A stretch of 64,000 nucleotides of DNA from VRUE01 sp963715625 (GTDB taxonomy: Bacteria > Actinomycetota > Thermoleophilia > Solirubrobacterales > 70-9). Shown piece after piece: positions 43,621 to 52,333 of this stretch. The translations under genes and the position numbers were made by a program. The DNA lies in assembly GCA_963715625.1 (NCBI GenBank), contig OY970260.1, positions 2,542,001-2,606,000 of the forward strand, written 5' to 3'. A model generated the notes under the pieces. It worked only from the letters and a program-made list of their open reading frames with translations. It made no database searches and was not told where the DNA came from. Position 1 is the first letter of the stretch. Every line of letters starts with the position of its first letter.

Positions 43621-44463
43621 CTACGCCGCCTCTTCCCGCTCCGCCCGCTTGCGCCAGTAGCGGTCGAGGCCGCGCCACTGGTACTCGGGCGGGACGGCCT
43701 GGATCAGGGCCTCGGCCGTGATCGGGTCGGCGTTCTCCGCGACGCGAAGGCGGTGGCGATGCTCATATTCCTGCTCGGAGAGCTGCCGCGCCAGCTCGGC
43801 CTCCTCGCGCAGGCGGAGGCGGAGCGTCTCCAGGTGCTCGATCGGATCGTCGACCTGGCCGAAGTGGGTCAGCGCGAGGCGCTCGGGCCGCCAGGACTCG
43901 ACGATCGCGAGCGACTCGACCCAGGCCTCGATGTCGATGTCGGGCGGCGGGGTGGGGGGGACGATCAGGCCCGACGGCGGGATGCGGACGGCGGCGACGT
44001 CGCCGACGAACGCGGTGCCGCTTGCTTCGTGGAGGTAGCAGACGTGGTGGGAGGCGTGGCCGGGCGTGTAGGCGACGCGCATGCCGAGCACGTCCTCGCC
44101 GCCTGCGAGCGGCCTCACGTTGGCCTCGGGCACCGGGACGATCTCGCCCCAGAGCCGCTCCATCTCCTCGCCGTAGAGCTGCTCGGCGCTGGCCAGGAGC
44201 CTCGAGGGATCGACCAGGTGGGGGGCGCCGCGCTCGTGCACGTAGACCGGGAGCTCGGGCCAGCGGCGCACCAGCGCCCCGGTCGCCGCGGCGTGATCGA
44301 GGTGGATGTGGGTTAGGAACAGCGCCCGAGGCTGCTCGTCGCCGAACGCCTCCAGCAGCGTCTCCACCGAGGACTCCGGCCCGGGATCGACCAGGCACCA
44401 GTCGACTTCCCAGCAGCCGATCACGTGCGGGCGACCGAGGTGCTTGACGTCGATGACGCGCAT
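43621..44463 (-). CDS. Metallo-beta-lactamase-fold hydrolase
   Basis: 280 aa. Metal motif THIHLDHAAATGAL near residue 51, later VAYTPGHASHHVCYL, FVGDVAAVR and LTHFGQVDDP, giving the full set of zinc ligands. Similar to glyoxalase II-like hydrolases with a long C-terminal helical extension (about 215-280). The substrate is not evident. Downstream of the epimerase on the same strand, 15 nt gap, so probably co-transcribed. Confidence 0.85.
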   Translation of the reverse strand: MRVIDVKHLGRPHVIGCWEVDWCLVDPGPESSVETLLEAFGDEQPRALFLTHIHLDHAAATGALVRRWPELPVYVHERGAPHLVDPSRLLASAEQLYGEEMERLWGEIVPVPEANVRPLAGGEDVLGMRVAYTPGHASHHVCYLHEASGTAFVGDVAAVRIPPSGLIVPPTPPPDIDIEAWVESLAIVESWRPERLALTHFGQVDDPIEHLETLRLRLREEAELARQLSEQEYEHRHRLRVAENADPITAEALIQAVPPEYQWRGLDRYWRKRAEREEAA

Positions 44464-44478
44464 GGCGGCTGCGCTCGC

Positions 44479-45474
44479 TCAGGCCGTCGGGCTCGGGAAG
44501 CGCTCGTCGGCCTCCAGCGTCTGGCGCAGGCCCTCCTCCATGCCGCGCGGCGCGTAGCCGAGCTCGCGGCTGGCCTTCTCGTGGCTGGCCCAGAAGGTGA
44601 CCCCGTCGGCGGAGGAGATCAGCTCGCGCAGGTTCGGCGGCTGTCCCATCAGCTTGCCGACCAGCGGCCCGAACGGCGCCATCGCCTTCATCAGGCCGGT
44701 CGGCAGCGCCCGTTTCGGCGCCTTGCGACCGGTCAGGCCGGCCACGGTCTCGATCGCGTCGCGCATCGTCGTCACCGGCCCGCTGAGCACGTATGCCTCC
44801 CCGGTCTTGCCCTTGTCGAGGGCGAGCAGGATGCCGCCGGCGATGTCCTCGACGTGGGTCATGCAGACGCCCAGCTCGGGGAAGGGAAGCAGCGGCAACC
44901 GGCCGGCGAAGAACTGCTCGAGCAGGTCGGCCACCTGCGAGGTGTCGCCGGGGCCGTAGACCCCGCCGGGCTGGACGATCACGCAGGGCAGCCCATCCTC
45001 GGCGCTCATCCGTTCGGCGATCCGCTGCGATTCGAGCTTCGTCTCCTCGTAATAGGAGGTGAATTCCTTGCCCGGGTGCCTGTAGGTCTCGTCGACCACC
45101 TTGCGGTGGGTGTTGCCGAAGGTGCCCACGGTGGAGACGTGGACGACCTTGGGGACCCTGGCCTCCAGGGCAGCCCGCATCGCCCGCTCGGTGCCGCGGA
45201 CGTTGGCCTCGTACATCGCCGGGTGCTGCTTGGCCGGGATCCCGACCTCGTACATCGCGGCGACGTGGATGACCGCGTCGCATCCCTCCATGCCCTGGCG
45301 CAGCGCCGCCTCGTCGCCGAGATCGCCCGCGACGACCGCGCAGCCGAGCTCGGCCAGCTTCGAGCCCTTCTCCGGGGCCCGCACGAGGCAGGTCACGTCG
45401 TCGCCGCGGGCGCGCAGCTGGCGCGCGACCTCGCCGCCGATGAAGCCGGTGCCTCCCGTGACGAAGACCCTCAC
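44479..45474 (-). CDS. NAD-dependent epimerase/dehydratase (extended SDR)
   Basis: 331 aa. Rossmann motif VTGGTGFIGGEVARQL at the N-terminus, then HVAAMYEVG, STVGTFGNT and the catalytic Tyr-x3-Lys in SYYEETKLESQ. Resembles dihydroflavonol reductase-like SDRs; natural substrate unknown. GTG start at 45474 with a TAGGGT box eight bases upstream on the minus strand, divergent from hflX. Confidence 0.88.
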   Translation of the reverse strand: MRVFVTGGTGFIGGEVARQLRARGDDVTCLVRAPEKGSKLAELGCAVVAGDLGDEAALRQGMEGCDAVIHVAAMYEVGIPAKQHPAMYEANVRGTERAMRAALEARVPKVVHVSTVGTFGNTHRKVVDETYRHPGKEFTSYYEETKLESQRIAERMSAEDGLPCVIVQPGGVYGPGDTSQVADLLEQFFAGRLPLLPFPELGVCMTHVEDIAGGILLALDKGKTGEAYVLSGPVTTMRDAIETVAGLTGRKAPKRALPTGLMKAMAPFGPLVGKLMGQPPNLRELISSADGVTFWASHEKASRELGYAPRGMEEGLRQTLEADERFPSPTA

Positions 45475-45482
45475 AGCTTCTA

Positions 45483-45506
45483 ACCCTATCCAGGCCCACC
45501 TACAAT
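45483..45506. promoter_or_regulatory. Divergent -10 boxes of the epimerase and hflX
   Basis: Minus strand TAGGGT (45488-45483), eight bases before the epimerase GTG. Plus strand TACAAT (45501-45506), eight bases before the hflX GTG. The two start regions are 40 bp apart, so the promoters overlap. Confidence 0.5.
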
Positions 45507-45514
45507 CGGAAGAC

Positions 45515-46891
45515 GTGCAACGATCGAGAAACGGACGTTCGGCGCAGACGCGCTACGCCGGAAGCGGAGCCGGCGTCTCCAACCCCCGTGCCAGGCAAAG
45601 GGCCCTCGCGATCGGCATCGCGGGCGGGCGCACCGGCGCCGACCCACTCGCCGAGCTGAAGGAGCTGCTGCGCACCGCCGGCGTGGCCACCGCGGGGGAG
45701 GCGCTGCAGCAGCGCGACGCCCCCGACCCCGACCGCTACGTCGGCCGCGGCAAGCTGGCCGAGCTGAAGCAGCAGATCGCCGCCTGCGATGCCAACCTCG
45801 TCGCCTGCGACGACGAGCTCGCCCCGCGCCAGGAGCGCAACCTGGAGGAGGCGCTCGGCGTGCCGGTGATCGACCGCACCGCGGTCATCCTCGACATCTT
45901 CGCCGACCACGCCCACTCGGCCGAGGGCAAGCTCCAGGTCGAGCTCGCCCAGCTCGAATACAACATGGCCCGCATGCGGGGCCTCTGGACGCACCTCGAG
46001 CGCCTCGGCGCGGGCAGGATGGACGGCGGAATCGGCACCAGGGGCCCGGGCGAGAGCCAGATCGAGACCGACCGCCGCCTCGCGCGGGACCGGATCGCGG
46101 CCCTGCGCCGGCGCCTGGCGCGGCTCAAGCGCAACCGCGGCGTGATGCGCGCCCGGCGCGAGCGCTCCTCGCTGCCGCGGGTCGCCCTCGCCGGCTACAC
46201 CAACGCCGGCAAGTCGACCCTGCTGAACGCGTTGACCGGGGCCGAGGTCGGGGTCGGGGACCGCCTCTTCCACACCCTCGACCCGACCACCCGCAGCCTC
46301 GAGCTCTCCGGGCGCGACTACCTCCTGACCGACACGGTCGGCTTCATCGAGAAGCTGCCCCACCAGCTGGTCGAGGCCTTCAAGGCGACCCTGGAGGAGA
46401 CCGTGCTCGCCGACCTGATCCTGCACGTCGTCGACGCCGCTGCCCCCGAAGCGCGCCGCCTCGCCGACATGCGGGCGGTCGACGAGGTGCTGGAGGAGAT
46501 CGGCGCCGGCGAGAGCCCGCGCCTACTCGTCCTCAACAAGGCCGACCTGCTCGATGCCGAGGACCGCGACGAGGTCCTCATGCACCACCCCGACGCCGTT
46601 CTCGTCTCGGCACTGGACGGCGAGGGGCTGGACGAGCTAAAAGAGGAAATCGAGACCGCATTCGAGGACACCCTTGCCCAGGTGGAGCTGCTGATCCCAT
46701 ACTCCGAGGGAGGGCGTCTGCACGAGCTGCACGAGGTCGCCGGCAAGCTCGACCGAAAAGACCGAGCCGACGGGGTCCTCGTCCAAGCAAAGATCCCCCT
46801 GGCCGAACTGCATCGCTTCAACGACCTCAGGACGAACGGCGCCGACGCCGCGGGTCCTGTCGCCGATCTGGTGTCACCACCCCTGCGGTAG
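45515..46891 (+). CDS. hflX: GTPase HflX
   Basis: 458 aa. HflX is a ribosome-splitting GTPase used in stress and heat shock. N-terminal HflX domain with DELAPRQERNLEEALGVPVIDR and IFADHAHSAEGKLQVELAQL; linker helix GIGTRGPGESQIETDRR; G domain with GYTNAGKSTLLN, DTVGFI and NKADLLD. The GTG at 45515 lies behind TACAAT. The last 15 codons and the stop (GADAAGPVADLVSPPLR) come from structured-repeat copy 4, so the natural C-terminus has been replaced. Confidence 0.94.
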   Translation: MQRSRNGRSAQTRYAGSGAGVSNPRARQRALAIGIAGGRTGADPLAELKELLRTAGVATAGEALQQRDAPDPDRYVGRGKLAELKQQIAACDANLVACDDELAPRQERNLEEALGVPVIDRTAVILDIFADHAHSAEGKLQVELAQLEYNMARMRGLWTHLERLGAGRMDGGIGTRGPGESQIETDRRLARDRIAALRRRLARLKRNRGVMRARRERSSLPRVALAGYTNAGKSTLLNALTGAEVGVGDRLFHTLDPTTRSLELSGRDYLLTDTVGFIEKLPHQLVEAFKATLEETVLADLILHVVDAAAPEARRLADMRAVDEVLEEIGAGESPRLLVLNKADLLDAEDRDEVLMHHPDAVLVSALDGEGLDELKEEIETAFEDTLAQVELLIPYSEGGRLHELHEVAGKLDRKDRADGVLVQAKIPLAELHRFNDLRTNGADAAGPVADLVSPPLR

Positions 46892-46934
46892 CTAAAGCTT
46901 CCTCGGGGTGGTCCCCCAGATCGACGCCACCCCC
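46847..46934 (+). repeat. Structured repeat family S, copy 4 (forward, overlaps hflX end)
   Basis: GCCGCGGGTCCTGTCGCC start, GCCACCCCC end. P1: CGATCTGG (46864-46871) with CCAGATCG (46916-46923). P2: ACCACCCC (46876-46883) with GGGGTGGT (46905-46912). Loop identical to copies 1 and 2. The hflX stop TAG at 46889-46891 is in the conserved loop (GCGGTAGC). Confidence 0.92.
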
Positions 46935-46990
46935 GGCGAGGGACGCTCGACAAGGACCGTGGAGAGCCGACCACCATTCCCGCCCATCGC

Positions 46991-47075
46991 GCGGGTGGCG
47001 TGGGGGAGGGGGGTCGAGGACGGGCGCCGTGCGCCCGCCCGCAGCGCCCCCCTCCCGCGCGACAGGACCCGCGCG
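46991..47075 (-). repeat. Structured repeat family S, copy 5 (reverse, diverged)
   Basis: On the minus strand: GCGGGTCCTGTCGCG, stem GGGAGGGGGG paired with CCCCCCTCCC, and loop CTGCGG...CCTCG in which the mini-hairpin is GGGCGC-ACG-GCGCCC. Ends GCCACCCGC. Forms an inverted pair with copy 4, 56 bp apart. Confidence 0.8.
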
Positions 47076-47085
47076 CCGGAGCGGC

Positions 47086-47091
47086 TAGGGT
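47086..47091 (+). promoter_or_regulatory. -10 box of dut
   Basis: TAGGGT, eight bases before the ATG at 47100. GGAGG directly abuts the ATG and is too close to act as a normal Shine-Dalgarno. Confidence 0.45.
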
Positions 47092-47099
47092 GCCGGAGG

Positions 47100-47531
47100 A
47101 TGGAGCTTCCGATTGCCAAGCTGAAATCCGAGGCCGTATTGCCGACTCGGGCGCATGCCGGAGACGCGGGGTTGGACCTGTACGCGTGCGAGGCGGCGCA
47201 CATCGGGCCGGGGGAGCGGTGGAGCGTGGGGACGGGAGTGGCCGTGGAGATCCCGGAGGGGCATGCTGGGCTGGTGCTTCCCAGGTCCGGTTTGGCGAAG
47301 AAGCACGGGATCGCGCTTGTCAACGCGCCGGGCCTGATCGACTCCGGGTATCGCGGGGAGATCCGGGTGCTGCTGCTCAACACCGACCCTGCTGAGACCT
47401 TCCGGGTCGCGCCCGGCGACCGGATCGCGCAGCTTGTGATCGTCCCGGTCGCCCTTGCCGAGCCGGTCGAGGCGGACTCCCTGGCCGACTCGGCCCGTGG
47501 CGACGGCGGCTTCGGCTCCAGCGGCCGTTGA
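47100..47531 (+). CDS. dut: dUTP diphosphatase
   Basis: 143 aa trimeric dUTPase: hydrolyses dUTP to dUMP, keeping uracil out of DNA and feeding dTMP synthesis. Motifs I-V: AGDAGLDLYA, PRSGLAKKHG, NAPGLIDSGYRGEI, GDRIAQLVI and the glycine-rich end GDGGFGSSG. ATG at 47100 chosen over upstream in-frame codons, which lie in repeat DNA. The IS element starts about 10 bp after its stop. Confidence 0.95.
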   Translation: MELPIAKLKSEAVLPTRAHAGDAGLDLYACEAAHIGPGERWSVGTGVAVEIPEGHAGLVLPRSGLAKKHGIALVNAPGLIDSGYRGEIRVLLLNTDPAETFRVAPGDRIAQLVIVPVALAEPVEADSLADSARGDGGFGSSGR

Positions 47532-47578
47532 TGGACTTCCACTAGCCCGAAGTTACCCCGAATAACAACCCGCTGATC

Positions 47579-47617
47579 GACCCCGATCCCGCTCCCCATG
47601 CGGGATTCGGGGTCTTC
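47579..47617 (+). terminator. Terminator in the left end of the IS
   Basis: GACCCCGATCCCGC (47579-47592), short loop, GCGGGATTCGGGGTC (47600-47614), then TTCT. Placed between dut and the transposase, it would stop outside transcription from entering the transposase gene. Confidence 0.65.
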
Positions 47618-47705
47618 TCAGGCGGTTAGATGTAGCCAAGATTCCTGCCGTAATCACGTCCGATGGATGGTGGATAATGCCTCTATGAAGGGAAAGTCAG
47701 GCGCG

Positions 47706-49406
47706 ATGCACGTGGCCAAGATCAAGCGCCGGCACGGCGACCGCGTCTATACCTCCCACCTGATCCGCCGCTCGATCCGTGAGGGCAAGCGCGTGCGTCA
47801 CGAGACGATCGCCAACGTCTCGAAGCTGCCGCCTGAGGCGATCGAGGCACTGCGGGCGGCACTCGCCGGCGAGGCGCTCGTGGGCGCCGAGGAGATCTCG
47901 GTCGCCGCTTCGGCGCCCGCCGGCCACGTCGAGGCGGTGCTCGGCGCCGCCCGGCGCCTCGGCCTCGCCCGCCTGCTCGACCGCTCGCCGTCGAAGGAGC
48001 GTGACCTCGCCCTGGCGATGATCTGCCAGCGGGTCTTGAAGCCGGGCTCCAAGCTCGCCACCGCGCGCTCGCTTCACCAGTCCACCCTCGCCTCCGAGCT
48101 GGGGGTCGAGGGGGCAGACCAAGACGACCTCTACGCGGCGATGGACTGGCTGGGGGATCGCCAGGAGAAGATCGAGGACCGCCTCGCCCGCCGTCACCTC
48201 AAAGAGGGCACGCACGCCCTCTATGACCTCTCCTCCTCCTACTTCGAGGGGCGCAGCTGCCCGCTCGCCGAGCTCGGCTACTCGCGCGACGGGCGGCGGG
48301 GCACGCTGCAGATCGTCTACGGCCTCCTCGCAGACCCCGCGGGGCGTCCGGTCGCGATCGAGGCCTTCGCGGGCTCGACCCACGACGCTGCGACGCTGCC
48401 CGCCCAGATCACCAAGCTCAGCGGGCGCTTCGGGCTCGCCGAGGCGGTCCTCGTCTGCGACCGCGGCATGGCGACCAAGGCCAACCTCGAGGCACTGGGC
48501 GAGAGCGAGGGGACCTCCTGGATCACGGCGTTGAAGGCGCCGCAGGTGAAGAAGCTCGTCAAGGACGGCGACCTGCAGCTCTCGCTGTTCGACGAGCAGA
48601 GCCTCGCCGAGATCTCCTCCGAGGCCTTTCCCGGCGAGCGACTGGTGGTCTGCCGCAACCCGCTCCTCGCCGAGGAGCGCTCGCGCAAGCGAGAGGACCT
48701 GCTCGCCGCCACCGAGCGCGGCCTTGCCGAGATCCGCGAGCGGGTCGAGGCGGGGACGCTGCGGGGCGCGGCTGAGATCGGCCTCGCGGTCGGCCCGGCC
48801 TTGAAGCGCTACCGCGTCAAGAAGCACTTCGAGGTGACGATCGCCGACGCCTCCTTCGCCTACGAGCGCAAGGGCGAGCAGATCTCAGCCGAGGCGGCGC
48901 TCGACGGGATCTACGTGCTGCGCACCTCCGTCGCCAAAGAGAAGCTCGACGCCTCCGGCGTCGTCCGCTCCTACAAGCAGCTGAAGTGGGCCGAGCGCGC
49001 CTTCCGCACTCTGAAGGGACCGCTGGAGGTGCGCCCGATCCACCACCGGCTCGAGGACCGGGTGCGCGCCCACCTCTTCCTCTGCATGCTCGCCTACTAC
49101 CTGGAGTGGCATTTGCGCGAGGCCTGGGCGGAGCTCACCTTCCGCGACGAGTGCCCGCCGACCCAGCCAGACCCCGTCGCCAAGGCGAAGCGCTCGAGCG
49201 CCGCCGCCGACAAGGCGCGCCGCAAGCACACCGCCCGCGGCGAGGAGCCCCACTCCTTCGAGAGCCTGCTCGCCGAGCTCTCGCTGCGCACCCGCAACAC
49301 GATCCGCGTCGGCGAATCCACGGCAACCTTCGAGCGGCTTGCCGAGCCCAATGCCGTTCAGGCCCGCGCCCTGGAGCTGGTCAGCTCGGTCCCCAAGCAC
49401 GCGTAG
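47706..49406 (+). CDS. IS1634 family transposase
   Basis: 566 aa DDE transposase (IS4 superfamily). N-terminus MHVAKIKRRHGDRVYTSHLIRRS plus GKRVRHETIANVSKLP is typical of the family. Catalytic residues fit: Asp in ALYDLSSSYFEG, Asp in AVLVCDRGMATKANL, Glu in KWAERAFRTLKGPLEVRPIHHR. No internal stop or frameshift, so the element may be active. Start ATG 47706 has AAGGGAAAG upstream; ATG 47685 is possible. Codon use is close to the host's. Confidence 0.92.
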   Translation: MHVAKIKRRHGDRVYTSHLIRRSIREGKRVRHETIANVSKLPPEAIEALRAALAGEALVGAEEISVAASAPAGHVEAVLGAARRLGLARLLDRSPSKERDLALAMICQRVLKPGSKLATARSLHQSTLASELGVEGADQDDLYAAMDWLGDRQEKIEDRLARRHLKEGTHALYDLSSSYFEGRSCPLAELGYSRDGRRGTLQIVYGLLADPAGRPVAIEAFAGSTHDAATLPAQITKLSGRFGLAEAVLVCDRGMATKANLEALGESEGTSWITALKAPQVKKLVKDGDLQLSLFDEQSLAEISSEAFPGERLVVCRNPLLAEERSRKREDLLAATERGLAEIRERVEAGTLRGAAEIGLAVGPALKRYRVKKHFEVTIADASFAYERKGEQISAEAALDGIYVLRTSVAKEKLDASGVVRSYKQLKWAERAFRTLKGPLEVRPIHHRLEDRVRAHLFLCMLAYYLEWHLREAWAELTFRDECPPTQPDPVAKAKRSSAAADKARRKHTARGEEPHSFESLLAELSLRTRNTIRVGESTATFERLAEPNAVQARALELVSSVPKHA

Positions 49407-49486
49407 ACACGAGCGAGACAGGCGCCGCAGCGCCGATCCTCATTTCTCAAGCCAGATCCGGGTTGGCGGCTGGGGGTAACTTCGGA

Positions 49487-51562
49487 CTAGCGGCGGCGAA
49501 CGCGGAACCCGATCGCGGCGGGGGAGGGGTCGCGGTTGCCGACTCTGTCGATGGCGAAGATCCGTACGATGTGGCGGCCGAGACCCACCGTGTAGCGGCG
49601 GGGCGAGCGGCAGGGCTTGTAGGCGCCGCGATCGAGGCGGCAGCGGAAGGTCGAGCCGGCCTCGCCGGAGACGAAGGAGACGGCGACCGTGCGCCAGCGG
49701 GACCGGGTGAAGACCGTCGCCGGCGGCCGGTGCCGGATCCGGGTCGGCGGCGGCGTCGTGTCGCGGGATGCCGGCGGCGGCGGCACGACTCCTTCTTCCG
49801 GCGGCGTATCCGGCGGTCGGAAGCTGTTCGGCGGCCTTTCGTGGATCGCCTCGCACTCGATCGGCGCGGGGTCGGCGTATTCGCCGGTCGGGATGTCGAT
49901 CTGAGCCGTGTCGAAGCCTTCGCCGCAGTCGATGACCACATCGGAGTCGCCGGAGTTGGCGAGGATCGAGTCGTTGCCCGCCGCCGCGTGGTAGGCGTCC
50001 GCGCCGGGCCTGCCGAGCAGCTGGTTAGGCCCGGAGTCCCCGATCAGGACGTCGCCGAGGCTGCTGCCCTCGAGGTCCTCGAGATGCGCCAGCGCGGTCG
50101 GTTGCCCGCTCGAGCACGCCGGCACGCCGCCGGCGCCGACCAGGCCGGCTTGCCCGGCTCCCAGGTCGAGTGCGACCGCCGAGCCGAAGTTGGCCCAGTT
50201 CGCGTTGTCCGTTCCTTCGCCGCCGTCGATCATGTCGCCTTCGCAGACGGCGTTGGAGATGAAGAGGTCGTCGCCCGGCCCGGCGAGCAGGTCGTCTTCG
50301 CCCGGGTTGTTCGGCACGGCATCGTCGCCACCCCCCGCCTCGACCGAGTTGACGCCCTCCCCGTCGATCACCGCGTCTTCGGTGGCCGCCCCGGTGAGTG
50401 CGTCGGCGCCTTCGCCGCCAAGGAGGATGGGGGAGGTCGTCTCCGGGAAGCCGTCCACCGAGAGCGAGTCTGCGCCCGCGAGGCCGGCGACGAGGAGCGC
50501 GTCGGGAGCGCCCGACACCGGACAGACGACCTTGCCGGCGCTGGGGGGATTGCAGCCCCCGGCGGCGGCTTCGCCGGCGTCGAAGCCGACTTTCGAACCG
50601 GCGCCCAGCTCGAAGGTGACCGCACCCGCGGTGAAGCCGGCGCTCACCTCGTCGTCTTCGTCGCTGCCCGTGAGGTAGGCGGCGGGGTTGGAGCCCTGCT
50701 GGGGCGCCATCAGCCCGACCGCGATCGCCGCGGCGGCGCGGGGGGCGACTTCATGATCGGCGCCGCCGAACTCGCAGCCGCTGGTGCTCTCGCCTTCGCA
50801 GTAGTCGCCCTCGGCACCGCCGAAGACCTGGTCGGTGCCGCCGGTGCCGCGCAGTACGTCGGCGCCACCCCCGCCGTAGATCGTCTCGTCGCCCGCCCCG
50901 CCGACGATCAGGTCGGAGAACGGCGTTCCGATCACGGTCTCGAAGCTTTCGAAGTTCGCCGCTTCGAGCGGTTCGTCGACGCCGCCGCCGCTCGGCGCGA
51001 GGCCGTCGTTGGCGAAGTCCTGGCCGAGTTCGATGAAGACACCGCGGCCGACCGCACCTTCCGGGAACCCCTCATAGCCGAAGTCGCCCGGGTTCGGGAA
51101 GCCAGGCGTCACGCCCGTCGCGAAGCTCAGGATGTCGGAGTCCCCGGCCGGGCCGCTGTCGCCGAGCCTGTCGATCGTTGCGTCGCCGCGGGCGAAGTCG
51201 TCGCCCGCTTCGCCGTCGAGCGAGTCGGCGCCGAACCCACCGGAGAGCAGGTCGTCGCCCGGCCCGCCGCGTACCCGGTCGTCGCCGATCCCACCGTAGA
51301 GGCGGTCGTTCCCTTCGCCGCCGAAGAGGCTCTCGTTCCCCCGACCGCCGAAGAGGCCGTCCTCGCCTCCTTCGCCGAACACGGCAGTGATCCCGCGCGG
51401 GGCGTGGATCGTGTCGTCACAGGGGGTGCCGACGATGGTGTCGCCAACGACCTGGGGGCCTTCGGCGCAGCTCGCCGCCGCCGTCGCGGGGTCGGCGTGG
51501 ACGAAGACGGCGGCCCCCGCGAGCAGGGTCGCGAGAGCGTGGCGGGCACGGGCGGTCGGCAT
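49487..51562 (-). CDS. Secreted calcium-binding RTX-like protein
   Basis: 691 aa. Signal peptide-like N-terminus (RARHALATLLAGAAVFVHADPATA) and many RTX nonapeptides of the form GGxGxD, such as FGGRGNESLFGGEGNDRLYGG, in three blocks (about 65-130, 215-255, 385-430 and 520-550 more weakly). A Pro/Thr/Arg linker near 600 leads to a C-terminal domain (FVSGEAGSTFRCRLDRGAYKPC) like the Ig-like repeats of secreted Thermoleophilia proteins. Binds Ca2+ outside the cell; role unknown. TAGCCT and GAGGAG lie before the ATG. The stop codon is in the IS border. Confidence 0.85.
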   Translation of the reverse strand: MPTARARHALATLLAGAAVFVHADPATAAASCAEGPQVVGDTIVGTPCDDTIHAPRGITAVFGEGGEDGLFGGRGNESLFGGEGNDRLYGGIGDDRVRGGPGDDLLSGGFGADSLDGEAGDDFARGDATIDRLGDSGPAGDSDILSFATGVTPGFPNPGDFGYEGFPEGAVGRGVFIELGQDFANDGLAPSGGGVDEPLEAANFESFETVIGTPFSDLIVGGAGDETIYGGGGADVLRGTGGTDQVFGGAEGDYCEGESTSGCEFGGADHEVAPRAAAAIAVGLMAPQQGSNPAAYLTGSDEDDEVSAGFTAGAVTFELGAGSKVGFDAGEAAAGGCNPPSAGKVVCPVSGAPDALLVAGLAGADSLSVDGFPETTSPILLGGEGADALTGAATEDAVIDGEGVNSVEAGGGDDAVPNNPGEDDLLAGPGDDLFISNAVCEGDMIDGGEGTDNANWANFGSAVALDLGAGQAGLVGAGGVPACSSGQPTALAHLEDLEGSSLGDVLIGDSGPNQLLGRPGADAYHAAAGNDSILANSGDSDVVIDCGEGFDTAQIDIPTGEYADPAPIECEAIHERPPNSFRPPDTPPEEGVVPPPPASRDTTPPPTRIRHRPPATVFTRSRWRTVAVSFVSGEAGSTFRCRLDRGAYKPCRSPRRYTVGLGRHIVRIFAIDRVGNRDPSPAAIGFRVRRR

Positions 51563-51592
51563 CGCTCCTCTGGCCCAGGCTACCCGGGCGGT

Positions 51593-52333
51593 TCAGGACC
51601 GCAACGCGACCTCGAGGGCGAGCTCCGAGGCGGCGCGCTCGAGCTGGTCGTCGAGCGGCGCCAGCTCGGGCGGCTCGCCATAGCGCCGCTCGAGGGCCAG
51701 GGCGATCAGGCGGTCTGCGAACCAGGCGTTCTTGGGCAGCAGGGGCCCGTGCAGGTAGGTGCCGAAGAGGTTGCGCAGGCGGACGCCCTCGAAGCCGTCC
51801 TTGCCGTTGTTGCCGTGCCCCTTGAGCACGCGTCCCAGCGGTTTCGCCGCGGGGCCCAGGTACGTGCGGCCTCCGTGGTTCTCAAAGCCCGCGAGGGTGC
51901 GGGGGCCGCTACCGAGGTCGACCTCGATCGCGACGTTGCCGATCAGCCGCGGTCCCGGCTCCCTCACGGTCTCCAGGTCGGCAAGCCCGAGACCAGGGAG
52001 CCGCTCCTCCCCGAGCTGGTAGCCGTGGCCGAGCAGCTGGTAGCCGCCGCACACCGCCAGCATGCAGGCGCCTTCCTCGACCGCGGCGCCGATCGCCTCG
52101 CGCTTGCTCCCGACCATGTCGGCGGCGACGGCGACCTGGTCGCGGTCCTGCCCGCCGCCGAGGTAGAGGAGATCGTGGGCGGCGGGGTCGAAGCCCTCGC
52201 CGGGCCCGGCGGTCGCGTACTCGAAGCCGATGCCCCGCCACTCGCAGCGCCTGCGCAGGAAGACGATGTTGCCCCGGTCGGCGTAGATGTTCATCTGCTC
52301 GGGATAGAGGGCGAGCAGCCGCAGCTCCGTCAC
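51593..52333 (-). CDS. gatD: Lipid II isoglutaminyl synthase, glutaminase subunit
   Basis: 246 aa CobB/CobQ-type glutamine amidotransferase. LYPEQMNIYADRGNIVFLRRR at the N-terminus, nucleophile Cys95 in AVCGGYQLLG and catalytic His in FGTYLHGPLLPKN. GatD supplies ammonia to MurT, which amidates the alpha-carboxyl of D-Glu in lipid II. Unusually, a methyltransferase gene separates gatD from murT; all three overlap by 4 nt, so they form one operon. Confidence 0.93.
   Translation of the reverse strand: MTELRLLALYPEQMNIYADRGNIVFLRRRCEWRGIGFEYATAGPGEGFDPAAHDLLYLGGGQDRDQVAVAADMVGSKREAIGAAVEEGACMLAVCGGYQLLGHGYQLGEERLPGLGLADLETVREPGPRLIGNVAIEVDLGSGPRTLAGFENHGGRTYLGPAAKPLGRVLKGHGNNGKDGFEGVRLRNLFGTYLHGPLLPKNAWFADRLIALALERRYGEPPELAPLDDQLERAASELALEVALRS

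Larger units (their letters stand above)
47541..49490 (+). mobile_element. IS1634-type insertion sequence (about 1.95 kb)
   Basis: Ends are inverted repeats: CTAGCCCGAAGTTACCCC (47542-47559) and GGGGTAACTTCGGACTAG (49473-49490), 17 of 18 matching. ACTAG occurs at both outer edges (47541-47545 and 49486-49490), so it may be a 5-bp target duplication. One intact transposase gene inside. Inserted between dut and the 3' end of the RTX-like gene; the latter's TAG stop lies within the right edge. Confidence 0.85.
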
